Source of the DNA: Ruminococcus_G sp963594675 | Lineage (GTDB): Bacteria > Bacillota > Clostridia > Lachnospirales > Lachnospiraceae | Direction of reading: 5' to 3' | NCBI GenBank assembly: GCA_963594675.1 | Contig: CAVBGA010000181.1 | Coordinates: 1-23,917 of the forward strand | Length of the DNA stretch: 23,917 nucleotides | Shown: positions 14,685 to 23,297 of the stretch, in pieces | How positions within the stretch are numbered: the stretch's first letter is position 1 | Layout of the letters: every line of letters begins with the position of its first letter | The notes under the pieces: model-generated | Database searches by the model: none | What the model saw: only the letters and a program-made list of their open reading frames with translations | What the model was told of the DNA's origin: nothing | Translations under genes and position numbers: made by a program

Positions 14685-16061
14685 ATGTCTGAAAAAGAAA
14701 ATCAAATAAAGGAAAATAAGATGGGAACCATGCCAGAGGGCCGGCTTTTGTTTTCCATGGCTTTGCCAATGATCATATCCATGTTGGTTTTGGCTTTGTA
14801 TAACATTGTAGACAGTATATTTGTGGCGAAGCTCTCGGAGGATGCCCTGACAGCAGTTTCTATGGCATTCCCTATGCAGAATCTGCTGATCGGTATGGGA
14901 ACCGGTATCGGAGTTGGTACGAATGCACTCTTGTCACGTTTCCTTGGACAGAAGCGTCCGGATCTGGCAAATAAGGTGGCATTGAATGGTATTTTTCTTA
15001 CCTTTTGTGCCTATCTGCTTTTCTTGGTGCTGGGTTTAACCATTTCCCGTCCATTTTTTGTGTGGCAGGGAGCAAATGATGTGATTGCTGACTATGGTCA
15101 GCAATACCTGTCGATTATTCTCTGCGTCAGCATTGGTTGCTATATGCAGACCATCTTTGAAAGACTTCTGCAGGCAACAGGACGTACTATATTGTCTATG
15201 ACCACTCAGCTGACAGGTGCCATTATTAATATTATTTTGGACCCCATTATGATTTTTGGACTGTTGGGATGTCCTGCGATGGGAATTCGTGGTGCGGCGA
15301 TTGCCACGGTGATTGGTCAGTGCGTTGCCTGTCTTTTTGCTATTACACTAAATTTGAAATTCAATAAAGAATTGGATTTCCATTTTGCAGGATTTCGTCC
15401 TATGGGTCGGATGATTAAAGACATTTTGCTTATCGGTGTTCCCTCCATCATCATGGTCGCCATTGGTTCCGTTATGACTTTCCTGATCAATCTGATTCTA
15501 AGCATTTATTTTACATCTACAGCCGTTGCTGTATTTGGTGTGTACTATAAGTTGCAAAGCTTTACCTTTATGCCCGTGTTCGGATTGAATAATGGTATGG
15601 TGCCGATTATTGGATATAATTTTGGAGCCAGAAGACCGGATCGAATCATGAAGACCCTAAAGCTGGCGATTGCCAGTGCTGTATGCATTATGATTTTTGG
15701 TATGCTTTTGATACAGATTTTCCCCACAAATATGTTGGGCCTGTTCAGTGCATCCCAGGACATGTTGAGCATTGGTGTCCCTGCTTTGCGCATTATGACT
15801 ACCAGTTATATTTTCGCAGGCTTCTGTATTATCTGTGGATCGGCCTTTCAGGCTTTGGGCAATGGACTTTATTCTACCATTGTATCCTTTACCAGACAGC
15901 TGATTTTTCTGGTTCCGCTGGCATTTATCTTTGCTCAGACAGCGAATCTGGAAAGGGTATGGCTGGCATGGCCTATTGCAGAGGTTGCCTCTCTTGTGGT
16001 TACCTCACTTTTCCTGCACCGGATCTTGAGGAAAGTAATCCGCCCTTTGGCTAATAGCTGA
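14685..16061 (+). CDS. MATE family efflux transporter
   Basis: A 458-residue polytopic protein with the two-repeat MATE architecture, about 12 membrane segments. The N-terminal half opens with LFSMALPMIISMLVLALYNI and carries VDSIFVAKL; the loop after helix 2 has GTNALLSRFLGQKR and NKVALNG. The second half begins near residue 235 with LLIGVPSIIMVAIGS and includes PIIGYNFGARRPDR. The length and layout fit Na+- or H+-coupled drug/metabolite exporters of the DinF/NorM superfamily. AGCGGAGGTAG precedes ATG. The AraC-type gene immediately upstream is the likely regulator. The substrate cannot be deduced. Confidence 0.92.
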   Translation: MSEKENQIKENKMGTMPEGRLLFSMALPMIISMLVLALYNIVDSIFVAKLSEDALTAVSMAFPMQNLLIGMGTGIGVGTNALLSRFLGQKRPDLANKVALNGIFLTFCAYLLFLVLGLTISRPFFVWQGANDVIADYGQQYLSIILCVSIGCYMQTIFERLLQATGRTILSMTTQLTGAIINIILDPIMIFGLLGCPAMGIRGAAIATVIGQCVACLFAITLNLKFNKELDFHFAGFRPMGRMIKDILLIGVPSIIMVAIGSVMTFLINLILSIYFTSTAVAVFGVYYKLQSFTFMPVFGLNNGMVPIIGYNFGARRPDRIMKTLKLAIASAVCIMIFGMLLIQIFPTNMLGLFSASQDMLSIGVPALRIMTTSYIFAGFCIICGSAFQALGNGLYSTIVSFTRQLIFLVPLAFIFAQTANLERVWLAWPIAEVASLVVTSLFLHRILRKVIRPLANS

Positions 16062-16127
16062 ATATTGGCAAATGGTAAATAGTAAAAAAATGCAAGTAGT
16101 AAAATGAGTAACTGAAAACATGAAAGC

Positions 16128-16147
16128 GAGGCTGCATCGACAGCCTC
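16128..16147 (+). other. Hairpin in the leader of rmlA
   Basis: A perfect 7-bp stem (GAGGCTG with CAGCCTC) with a CATCGA loop lies 21 nt before the rmlA start. No T tract follows, so it is not a standard terminator. It might slow RNA decay or be chance. Confidence 0.35.
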
Positions 16148-16168
16148 AGAAAAACAGGGAGACCCTAT

Positions 16169-17059
16169 ATGAAAGGAATCATTCTTGCCGCCGGAAAAGG
16201 CACACGTTTGTATCCGCTAACCTTACCCGTTTGTAAACCACTTCTTCCGGTTTACGACAAACCTATGATTTATTATCCCCTTAGTGTTTTGATGCAGGCG
16301 GGGATTCGAGATGTGCTGGTGATCGTGCCGCCGGATGATGCTCAGCCCTTTATTGACCTGCTGGGGGACGGCTCACAGCTGGGAATTCACATTGAATACA
16401 AGGAGCAGAAGGTGCAAAGAGGTATTGCAGATGCCTTTATCATCGGAGAAGAATTTATTGGAGATGATTCCGTATGCTTGGCCTTGGGGGATAATATTTT
16501 CTTTGGACCGGCCTTTCGAAGCAAATTAAGAGCGGCTGCGAAGCTGGATGAAGGCAAAGGCGCTGCTATATTTGGCTATTATGTAAATGATCCCCGTGCC
16601 TTTGGTGTTGTTGAGTTTGATGTGAATGGAAAGGCAATGTCCATTGAGGAAAAGCCAAAGCATCCTAAGTCAAATTATATTGTTCCCGGTCTCTATTTTT
16701 ACGACAATAGTGTAGTAGAAATTGCGAAAGGAATACAGCCTTCTGCAAGAGGTGAGCTGGAAATTACTTCTGTGAATAATGAATACTTAAAAGAGGGAAC
16801 GCTTAAGGTAATTCCTCTGGAAAGTGAATATTCCTGGTTTGATGCCGGTAATGCAAACAGTCTTTATGATACTTCCGGAGCCATCAAGGATGCCCAGAGA
16901 AGTGGAAAAATGATTGGTTGTATCGAGGAAGTGGCATTAACCAAGCGTTGGATTACTATTGATCAATTTAAGAAAAATGCAGAACTGCTTAAGAAAACGC
17001 AATATGGTCATTATCTCTATGATATTATTGCTGAGCTGGATGAGGATGGAGAGAACTAA
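16169..17059 (+). CDS. rmlA: Glucose-1-phosphate thymidylyltransferase RmlA
   Basis: A 296-residue nucleotidyltransferase that makes dTDP-glucose from dTTP and glucose-1-phosphate, the first step to dTDP-rhamnose and related sugars. The N-terminal ILAAGKGTRLYPLT nucleotide-binding loop, KPLLPVYDKPMIYYPL, LALGDNIFFG (metal-site aspartate) and the EEKP motif near residue 153 followed by YIVPGLYFYD are characteristic, and the length fits RmlA (about 290). GGGAGACC precedes ATG. The usual partners rmlB, rmlC and rmlD are not next to it; the following genes are unrelated regulators and transporters, so it may be a second or stand-alone copy. The 60-nt gap to the next gene lacks a clear terminator. 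Confidence 0.93.
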   Translation: MKGIILAAGKGTRLYPLTLPVCKPLLPVYDKPMIYYPLSVLMQAGIRDVLVIVPPDDAQPFIDLLGDGSQLGIHIEYKEQKVQRGIADAFIIGEEFIGDDSVCLALGDNIFFGPAFRSKLRAAAKLDEGKGAAIFGYYVNDPRAFGVVEFDVNGKAMSIEEKPKHPKSNYIVPGLYFYDNSVVEIAKGIQPSARGELEITSVNNEYLKEGTLKVIPLESEYSWFDAGNANSLYDTSGAIKDAQRSGKMIGCIEEVALTKRWITIDQFKKNAELLKKTQYGHYLYDIIAELDEDGEN

Positions 17060-17119
17060 TAATTCACTTGGTAAAGTGAGAGGCAGGTATACTTTGAACA
17101 GAAAGTAATGAGGTGTATC

Positions 17120-17527
17120 ATGGCAGAAATGAAAATTAAGGCATTGCCGGAGAATCTGAATCAGGTGCAGAATTTTGTGGATGGGGAGCTGGAACTAATG
17201 GCTTGCCCCATGAAGATACAGATGAAGATCGATCTTTGTGTGGAAGAAATGTATATCAATGTTGCCAGTTATGCTTATAACAACGGTATCGGAGATGCCC
17301 AAATCATAGTGGAAGCATGCAAGGAAAGGCCGGGTGTGCGCATTACTCTTATTGACTGTGGGGATGCCTATGATCCTCTGCAGAAGGGAGATCCTGATGT
17401 AACTGCATCGGCGGAAGAAAGAGAAATTGGCGGTTTGGGTATTTTTCTGGTGAAGAAGAATATGGATCAGCTGTCCTATGTGCGCAGTGCGGGGAAAAAT
17501 ATTCTGAGGATGACAAAATATTTCTAG
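17120..17527 (+). CDS. RsbW-like serine kinase/anti-sigma factor (HATPase_c_2)
   Basis: A 135-residue GHKL ATPase resembling RsbW/SpoIIAB. The N box is CVEEMYINVASYAY (about 38-51), the G1 region is LIDCGDAYDPL (about 79-89), and the lid and G2 are EREIGGLGIFLVKKN (about 103-117). Such proteins bind a sigma factor or other target and phosphorylate a STAS antagonist; one is encoded 19 nt downstream. The ATG at 17120 is chosen over one at 17108 because GAGGTG lies directly before it. No sigma factor or PP2C phosphatase is adjacent, so the target is open; it could regulate a non-sigma target. Confidence 0.88.
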   Translation: MAEMKIKALPENLNQVQNFVDGELELMACPMKIQMKIDLCVEEMYINVASYAYNNGIGDAQIIVEACKERPGVRITLIDCGDAYDPLQKGDPDVTASAEEREIGGLGIFLVKKNMDQLSYVRSAGKNILRMTKYF

Positions 17528-17546
17528 AAGAGGAGAGAATAGAATT

Positions 17547-17843
17547 ATGGAAATTAATATGAACAAAGAGGGAAGTAAGTTGACAGCAAAGGTCAGTGGA
17601 AGATTGGATACCATGACTGCACCCCAGTTGGAAAAAGAGTTGAAGCCCAACTATGAGGGGATTAGCAATCTGGTATTTGATATCAGTGATCTGGAATATA
17701 TTTCTTCTGCTGGACTGCGTGTTCTTCTGTCTGCTCAGAAAGTGATGAATAAACAGGGAATTATGACAGTAACAGGAGTATCAGATGCGATTATGGAAAT
17801 CTTTGATGTAACGGGATTTTCCGATCTTCTGACGATAGAATAA
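17547..17843 (+). CDS. STAS-domain anti-sigma factor antagonist (RsbV/SpoIIAA-like)
   Basis: A 98-residue single STAS domain. Conserved features are GRLDTMTAPQLE (18-29), VFDISDLEYISSAGLR (43-58) and the FDVTGF end. Ser54 in ISSAGLR aligns with the phosphorylated serine of SpoIIAA (Ser58). It follows the RsbW-like kinase by 19 nt with AGAGGAGAG in between, the usual pairing for a partner switch. Unphosphorylated protein should free the kinase's target. It precedes the ZIP transporter by 19 nt and is probably in the same operon. Confidence 0.9.
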   Translation: MEINMNKEGSKLTAKVSGRLDTMTAPQLEKELKPNYEGISNLVFDISDLEYISSAGLRVLLSAQKVMNKQGIMTVTGVSDAIMEIFDVTGFSDLLTIE

Positions 17844-17862
17844 GGGCAGATAGGAGTTTGAT

Positions 17863-18591
17863 ATGGAATTATTTGTAACATTTTTGGCAGGTATTTCCAT
17901 TTTGGTGGGAGCTCTGGTGGTAAAGCTCACAAATAATAAAGAAGAGGTTGAGCAGGTTAGCATGGCGATGGCCTTGACTGCCTTGCTGTCTCTTCTTATT
18001 TTTGATTTATTGCCGGAGGTAAAAGAGTCGGCTGGCGAACATGGCTGGCCTTTTATGTTATTCATGATTCTGTTGGGCCTTTTTCTTTTGATTATTCTGG
18101 ATCGATTTGTTCCGGAACATGAGGATACAGAATTGAACCATGATACAGGAAATGCTATACATATTGGTATGATTGCTGCTTTGGCCATTGTTGTGCACAA
18201 TATTGTGGAGGGTATGACAGTATATAGCATGCTTTTTGAAAATTTTCAGGCCGGGGTGATTTTGGCTTTTGGCATTGCTCTTCATAATATTCCGATGGGT
18301 ATGATGATCTATACCACCATGATTCATCAAAAAAGAAGAGATAAAGGGATTGTTTTTGGAGCAGTTACCCTATCCACTCTGTTAGGTGGTCTGATCATGT
18401 TTTCTGTAAGTGGACATCTTTCAGAGACAGTCATCTGTATTTTGGTAGCGATTGCTACAGGTATGATTCTCTATATTGTCTTTTGGGAATTATTTCCCCA
18501 TGTACTGAAAACCAAAGGCTATTTGCTGAATATTATCGGCGCGGTACTTGGATTTGTATTGGTTTTTATTAGTACCTTAATCGGAGGGTGA
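17863..18591 (+). CDS. ZIP family metal transporter
   Basis: A 242-residue membrane protein with about eight hydrophobic segments, typical of small bacterial ZIP carriers (ZupT/GufA type) that move Zn2+ or other divalent metals into the cytosol. The helix-4 motif is HNIVEG (His112, Asn113, Glu116) and the helix-5 motif HNIPMG (His141, Asn142, Met145). In typical members both motifs end in PEG, so one expected metal-ligand glutamate is methionine here. The acidic/His-rich loop PEHEDTELNHD near 83-93 is at the usual place of the variable loop. TAGGAG precedes ATG. The stop codon overlaps the ribosome site of the next gene. Confidence 0.88.
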   Translation: MELFVTFLAGISILVGALVVKLTNNKEEVEQVSMAMALTALLSLLIFDLLPEVKESAGEHGWPFMLFMILLGLFLLIILDRFVPEHEDTELNHDTGNAIHIGMIAALAIVVHNIVEGMTVYSMLFENFQAGVILAFGIALHNIPMGMMIYTTMIHQKRRDKGIVFGAVTLSTLLGGLIMFSVSGHLSETVICILVAIATGMILYIVFWELFPHVLKTKGYLLNIIGAVLGFVLVFISTLIGG

Positions 18592-18595
18592 CAGC

Positions 18596-19930
18596 ATGCA
18601 GGTATATGACGAATATAAGAAAAAACTTAGGACCCCCCAGGAGGCAGTACAATGTATAAAAAGTGGTGACTGGGTGGATTATACAGTTTCTCTGGGTTTT
18701 CCGGAACTTTTAGATCAGGCCCTTGCCCAACGCAAGGAAGAACTTACTGATGTAAAGATCCGAGGGAATCTTCTTTTTGGTCCGATAGCGGCAGTGGAAT
18801 GTGATCCGGAGAGAGAACATTTTATTTATAATAGCTGGCATTGTTCCGCCTATGAAAGGGCACTTTGTGACCGTGGCTTGTGCAATTATATTCCTATGGT
18901 TTTTCACAATGTGGTGCCCTATTATCAGCATTTCCTCCAGGTAAATGTAGCGATGGTGGCTGTGACTCCTATGGACCGTTTTGGTTATTTTAATTTGTCG
19001 GTCAGCACGGGTACGGTAAAGGGAACTTTGGATCAGGCGGATCTGGTTATTGTGGAAATTAATGAAAATTTGCCCAAGGTATGTGGAGGATTCGACGAAT
19101 GCATCCATATTTCTGAAGTGGATTATATAGTGGAGGGAAAACATTCTCCCCTTCCCCAAATCGGAGATGATGACATTACGGAGGCAGAGAGGGAAATTGC
19201 ATCCTACGTGCTTCCTATGATCCCCGATGGGGCCGTTCTACAGTTGGGCATCGGTGGCGTTCCGGCTGCTCTGGGACGTCTGTTGGCAGAATCTGATGTA
19301 AAAAATCTGGGCATGCATACAGAGCTTTGTTCCGATGCCTATGTGGATCTCTATAATGCCGGTAAACTTACCAACAGTGAAAAGAAATTTATGCATGGCA
19401 AAAGTGTGGCGGGCTTTGCTTTTGGAACAGATAAACTATATGAATGGGTACACGAAAATCCCGGAGTGGTTTTCTGCCCTTTGGAATATGTGAATTCCCC
19501 TACGGTGATTGGCCAGATTGATAATATGATTTCCATCAATCAGTGCCTGAATGTGGATCTTTTCGGCCAGGTGGCTGCGGAGAGCATTGGTACCCGGCAG
19601 ATTTCCGGAACCGGAGGACAGTTGGATTTTCTGGTAGGAGCTTCTGAATCCAAAGGAGGAAAAGCTTTTCTTTGCCTTCCTTCTACCTATGTGGGAAAGA
19701 ATGGGGAGCAGAGCAGCAATATTCGCCCCCATTTTAACGGGGAGATTATTACGACACCACGCTCCCAGGTTTACTATATTGTAACCGAATATGGAATTGT
19801 GAATCTTGAGGGAAAGAGTACCTGGGAAAGGGCGGAAATGTTGATCAGCATTGCTCATCCGGATTATAGAGAGGGATTGATCAAAGAAGCGGAGAAAATG
19901 AAAATTTGGCGACAGTCCAATAAACGATAA
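18596..19930 (+). CDS. Butyryl-CoA:acetate CoA-transferase family enzyme
   Basis: A 444-residue class I CoA-transferase of the acetyl-CoA hydrolase/transferase family that includes 4-hydroxybutyrate CoA-transferase and gut butyryl-CoA:acetate CoA-transferases. Landmarks are LQLGIGGVPAALG (about 214-226), GMHTELCSD with Glu243 in the position of the catalytic glutamate (Glu238 in AbfT by recollection), and ESIGTRQISGTGGQLDF (about 329-345), typical of the butyrate-forming branch. The enzyme would swap CoA from butyryl-CoA to acetate, the last step of butyrate formation in many Lachnospiraceae. Start ATG at 18596 is preceded by GGAGGGTGA overlapping the ZIP stop. It ends the operon at a strong terminator. 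4-hydroxybutyrate or propionyl-CoA as substrate cannot be excluded. Confidence 0.85.
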   Translation: MQVYDEYKKKLRTPQEAVQCIKSGDWVDYTVSLGFPELLDQALAQRKEELTDVKIRGNLLFGPIAAVECDPEREHFIYNSWHCSAYERALCDRGLCNYIPMVFHNVVPYYQHFLQVNVAMVAVTPMDRFGYFNLSVSTGTVKGTLDQADLVIVEINENLPKVCGGFDECIHISEVDYIVEGKHSPLPQIGDDDITEAEREIASYVLPMIPDGAVLQLGIGGVPAALGRLLAESDVKNLGMHTELCSDAYVDLYNAGKLTNSEKKFMHGKSVAGFAFGTDKLYEWVHENPGVVFCPLEYVNSPTVIGQIDNMISINQCLNVDLFGQVAAESIGTRQISGTGGQLDFLVGASESKGGKAFLCLPSTYVGKNGEQSSNIRPHFNGEIITTPRSQVYYIVTEYGIVNLEGKSTWERAEMLISIAHPDYREGLIKEAEKMKIWRQSNKR

Positions 19931-19942
19931 GGCTAATAAATT

Positions 19943-20015
19943 AGAGAAGTTATAAAGATAGAGAAGCCATAAAGAAATAGATTTTATATTCTGTTTCTTT
20001 ATAGCTTCTCTTTTT
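19943..20015 (+). terminator. Strong terminator with duplicated left arm
   Basis: A 20-bp near-perfect stem (19961-19980 with 19991-20010; one mismatch, one G-U) with a 10-nt AT loop is followed by TTTTT. A second copy of most of the left arm (19943-19958) lies just upstream and can also pair with the right arm, so two alternative hairpins exist. It separates the plus-strand operon from the convergent MFS gene. Confidence 0.85.
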
Positions 20016-20029
20016 CGGTTGATTTACCT

Positions 20030-21205
20030 TTATTTCTTATGCTTTCGATTGATGAAAGCCAGTACATTTAATACGATAGCAGGAATGATCAGAACGGCCA
20101 TTCCTGTACGGATATTGCTGGCATTGGAAATATTTCCAATAATGGTGGGAGTGAATACGGATCCCATAGCGGTAATCAGTACGAATACACTCATGGCCAT
20201 GGGGTATTCGGCAAATACGGTGCCGGCATTGGCTACAGTGGTGCCATACATTCCGGACATGGATAGGCCAAGACCGATGGTGGCAATGAGCATAGGAATG
20301 GCAGAGTGACTTCCTACAAGAAGCATTAGGAAGACTAAAATTCCCAGGCTAAGTATCCGAATAATGGAGGAGGGGAGCATATGTTTTCCTAAAATACTAC
20401 AGGAAAAACGTCCCACCAGAATGGTAATCCATAGCACAGAAGTCAGAATCTGTGTGGTATCCTCGGAAAAGACACCGCTGTCTGTGTAATAGGTGACCAT
20501 CCAGCCCATGACGGAGGCCTCTACGCAGAGGTAAAAAAACATGATGCCCATGGTTTTCAAGAAAAGTCGATCCTTGAGAAATCCCAGAGAAGTAGATCCC
20601 CCCTCTGTTTTTTCAGGTGTAACGGAACTCATATCCATAAAGAGGTTACTGATAATGGACAGAATACCGAAGGCAATCAGAACATAGACGGTATAGCGCC
20701 AGCCGTGATTTCCTTGCTTGCTACAAAGCAGGGTAAGCACCGGAGCAAGTACAGCGCCAACAGCAAAGCAGGCATGAAGGATATTTAAGGGGGTGGCGGA
20801 TCCTTGAGAAAGATCGCTGATTACCTGATTGTTATAATTGCTGACAATACCGCGGCCCAGACCGGTCATCAAAATGGCAATGATCAAAAGAACAGGATTG
20901 CCGGTAACCAGAGTGATGCCCCATCCAATGTAAATGACGATGTTGAAAATTGTCAGGGAGCGTTTCATTCCAAAACGCAGGGTCATAATACCGGCAAAAA
21001 AGCCCATGATAACATTTCCGATATTGTGGGCTGAGATCAGATAACCGCTGACATCATAGGAAAATCCATATTCCTCCCGCATCATAGGTAGAATGGAACC
21101 TAGCAGAAGAACAAAGATTCCCTGAATAAAGTACAAAAAATACAGGTTGCAGACCATGTAGCGGTCCTTGGGCTGCAAGCTTTTAATGAAAGATTTTTTT
21201 TTCAT
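20030..21205 (-). CDS. MFS transporter
   Basis: A 391-residue, 12-helix major facilitator superfamily protein. After a short basic N-terminus (MKKKSFIKSLQPKDR), helices 1-6 include YFLYFIQGIFVLLLGSILP, the loop 2-3 motif AGIMTLRFGMKRSL (variant of GxLaDrxGrR) and LMTGLGRGIVSNYNNQ. A hydrophilic central loop lies near 193-207 (SSVTPEKTEGGST), and six more helices follow. Proteins of this length and pattern are often sugar or metabolite permeases; the substrate is not known. AGGAG lies 6 nt before ATG. It is single, convergent with the operon to its left and separated from aspS on its right by a 287-nt gap. Confidence 0.88.
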   Translation of the reverse strand: MKKKSFIKSLQPKDRYMVCNLYFLYFIQGIFVLLLGSILPMMREEYGFSYDVSGYLISAHNIGNVIMGFFAGIMTLRFGMKRSLTIFNIVIYIGWGITLVTGNPVLLIIAILMTGLGRGIVSNYNNQVISDLSQGSATPLNILHACFAVGAVLAPVLTLLCSKQGNHGWRYTVYVLIAFGILSIISNLFMDMSSVTPEKTEGGSTSLGFLKDRLFLKTMGIMFFYLCVEASVMGWMVTYYTDSGVFSEDTTQILTSVLWITILVGRFSCSILGKHMLPSSIIRILSLGILVFLMLLVGSHSAIPMLIATIGLGLSMSGMYGTTVANAGTVFAEYPMAMSVFVLITAMGSVFTPTIIGNISNASNIRTGMAVLIIPAIVLNVLAFINRKHKK

Positions 21206-21272
21206 AGTTTCTCCTCATTTCCGGGCAAATATAGAAAATGCAATTGCCTCATATGCTCATAGTAACATTGGA

Positions 21273-21301
21273 AAAATACGAATCCTTTAGGATTCTTGCA
21301 A
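21273..21301 (-). promoter_or_regulatory. Candidate MFS promoter with a palindrome in the spacer
   Basis: On the minus strand TTGCAA (21296-21301), a 17-nt spacer and TATTTT (21273-21278) lie about 67 nt upstream of the MFS start. The spacer is almost filled by the inverted repeat GAATCC-TAAA-GGATTC (21280-21295), which would suit a repressor operator. Both the promoter and the operator are motif-level guesses. The remaining AT-rich gap to 21440 shows no gene. Confidence 0.35.
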
Positions 21302-21442
21302 TGCTATGGAATGTAGAAGGTCAAATAGGGTTGATTTTTAGATGAATAAAAATGATTTTTGTGGGAAATTTATTTTTTTTTAGAATTCTTGCACAAAACA
21401 GAAAACCTGCAAGTGCCTTTGAATTTTGAATGGTGATAAACT

Positions 21443-21481
21443 AGTAAGTGCCGCGACATGAAAATGTCAGCGGCACTTACT
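21443..21481 (-). terminator. Hairpin after aspS
   Basis: A long stem of 12 + 5 bp interrupted by one bulged nucleotide (21443-21459 with 21464-21481) starts 11 nt past the aspS stop. No clear T tract follows on the minus strand. Read on the plus strand the loop is GAAA. It most likely ends or stabilises the aspS transcript. Confidence 0.5.
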
Positions 21482-21492
21482 GGGTAAATCTA

Positions 21493-23244
21493 TTAATCTC
21501 TGATTTTGATATGGGCTTCTCTAAGCTGCATCTCACTTACGGTATTAGGCGCACCACACATCAGATCCTGGGCATTTCCATTCATAGGGAAGGGGATTAC
21601 CTCACGGATGTTTTCTTCATCGCGAAGCAGCATGATCATACGGTCCACACCAGGAGCCATGCCGGCATGAGGCGGAGCACCAAACTGGAAGGCCTCATAG
21701 AGAGCACCGAATTTTTGCTGCAGCTGTTCTTCTGTATATCCTGCAATATCAAAGGCTTTGATCATGGTATCGATATCGTGGTTACGTACCGCACCGGAGG
21801 AAAGCTCCACACCGTTGCATACAATATCGTACTGGTAAGCCAGAATATCCAGTGGATCCTTGGTGTTCAAGGCTTCTAAGCCACCCTGAGGCATAGAGAA
21901 GGGGTTGTGGGTGAAGCCAATTTTCTTCTCTTGGGGATCATATTCATACATGGGGAAATCATTTACGAAGCAGAAACGGAAAGCATTCTTTTCGTAAAGA
22001 TCCAGACGGCGTCCCAACTCATTTCTCAACTGACCAGCAAGAAGGGCTGCTTTTTCTTCCTTATCAGCGATAAAGAAGATGGTGTCCCCAATTTCCAAAC
22101 CAGCTCTTTCTTTCAAGACTCCTTTCAGCTCTGCAGGAATAAATTTATCAATAGGACCCTTGTAGCTTCCATCTTCCAGAACTTCCAGATAGCCAAGACC
22201 GCCCATACCGATGGAAGTAGCATATTTCAAAAGCTTTTCATGGAATCCTTTGGACATATCAGCGTGAACCTTGATAGCTCTTACGGTACGACCTTTGAAA
22301 GGCTTAAAGGTACACTCCTCAAAGAAATCGCTTAAATCAATAATACGAAGGGGGTTTCTCAAATCTGGTTTATCACTTCCAAATTCCAGCATAGCCTGCT
22401 TGTAGCTGATGACCGGATAGGGAGCTGGGGTAATGCTGGCTCCTTCCGGGGCGAATTTCTCAAAGGTAGCTGAGAGCACTTCTTCACCTACAGCAAATAC
22501 GTCTTCCTGAGTTGCAAAGCTCATCTCAAAATCCAACTGATAGAATTCTCCCGGAGAACGGTCTGCACGGGCATCCTCGTCTCTGAAGCAGGGGGCAATC
22601 TGGAAATATTTGTCAAATCCAGAAACCATCAAGAGCTGTTTGTATTGCTGTGGTGCCTGGGGAAGGGCATAAAATTTACCCTTGAATTTACGAGAAGGAA
22701 CAATATAGTCTCTGGCACCCTCAGGAGAGGAAGCACAAAGAATAGGAGTCTGAATTTCCAGAAATCCCATTTCTGTCATTTTGCTGCGCAGGAAGCTGAT
22801 AACCTGGGAACGGAAAATCATATTATCCCGAACTTTGCGGTTTCTCAGATCCAGATAACGATATTTGAGACGAACATCCTCGCGGGTTTCTTTGGAGGTA
22901 GTCACCTCGAAAGGAAGCATTTTTCTAACTTTACCAAGAATCTCAAGGCTATGAGCTTCCAACTCGATGGTTCCTGTAGGAATCTTGGGGTTATAAGTCT
23001 CTTCGTCTCTATGTTCAATCAAACCTTCTACAGTGATACAGTCTTCTTTACTGATTCCCTTTAAAAGGTCGGTATTTCTAAGAACGATTTGCATTACTCC
23101 ATATTGATCTCGAAGATCGATAAAGGATACGCCGCCGTGGTCACGGATATTCTCTACCCAACCAGCCAGACGCAGGGTCTTTCCAATCATTTCTTCACTC
23201 ATGTGTTCCATTGTACAGCTTCGATAAATTGTTGAAGTCTTCAT
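21493..23244 (-). CDS. aspS: Aspartyl-tRNA synthetase
   Basis: A 583-residue class II aminoacyl-tRNA synthetase of bacterial type that charges tRNA-Asp. Order of domains: N-terminal OB-fold anticodon-binding domain (about 1-105; LRLAGWVENIRDHGGVSFIDLRD), catalytic core with motif 2 FRDEDARADRSPGEFYQLD (about 215-233), the bacterial GAD insertion (about 285-405), and motif 3 GVDRMIMLLR (about 535-544). Length fits the bacterial enzyme (about 590). GGGAGG lies 8 nt before ATG. It is a single gene controlled by a T-box leader immediately upstream, so uncharged tRNA should raise its expression. Whether it also charges tRNA-Asn cannot be judged here. Confidence 0.96.
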   Translation of the reverse strand: MKTSTIYRSCTMEHMSEEMIGKTLRLAGWVENIRDHGGVSFIDLRDQYGVMQIVLRNTDLLKGISKEDCITVEGLIEHRDEETYNPKIPTGTIELEAHSLEILGKVRKMLPFEVTTSKETREDVRLKYRYLDLRNRKVRDNMIFRSQVISFLRSKMTEMGFLEIQTPILCASSPEGARDYIVPSRKFKGKFYALPQAPQQYKQLLMVSGFDKYFQIAPCFRDEDARADRSPGEFYQLDFEMSFATQEDVFAVGEEVLSATFEKFAPEGASITPAPYPVISYKQAMLEFGSDKPDLRNPLRIIDLSDFFEECTFKPFKGRTVRAIKVHADMSKGFHEKLLKYATSIGMGGLGYLEVLEDGSYKGPIDKFIPAELKGVLKERAGLEIGDTIFFIADKEEKAALLAGQLRNELGRRLDLYEKNAFRFCFVNDFPMYEYDPQEKKIGFTHNPFSMPQGGLEALNTKDPLDILAYQYDIVCNGVELSSGAVRNHDIDTMIKAFDIAGYTEEQLQQKFGALYEAFQFGAPPHAGMAPGVDRMIMLLRDEENIREVIPFPMNGNAQDLMCGAPNTVSEMQLREAHIKIRD

Positions 23245-23297
23245 GTGTTTTCCTCCCTAAACCTTTGGGGCTATTGCTTTTATGATTTTTATGACAT

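Noticed and set aside
17108..17119. Earlier ATG for the RsbW-like gene
   Set aside because: The ribosome site GAGGTG lies after it and directly before ATG 17120; the four extra residues are not like the family N-terminus.
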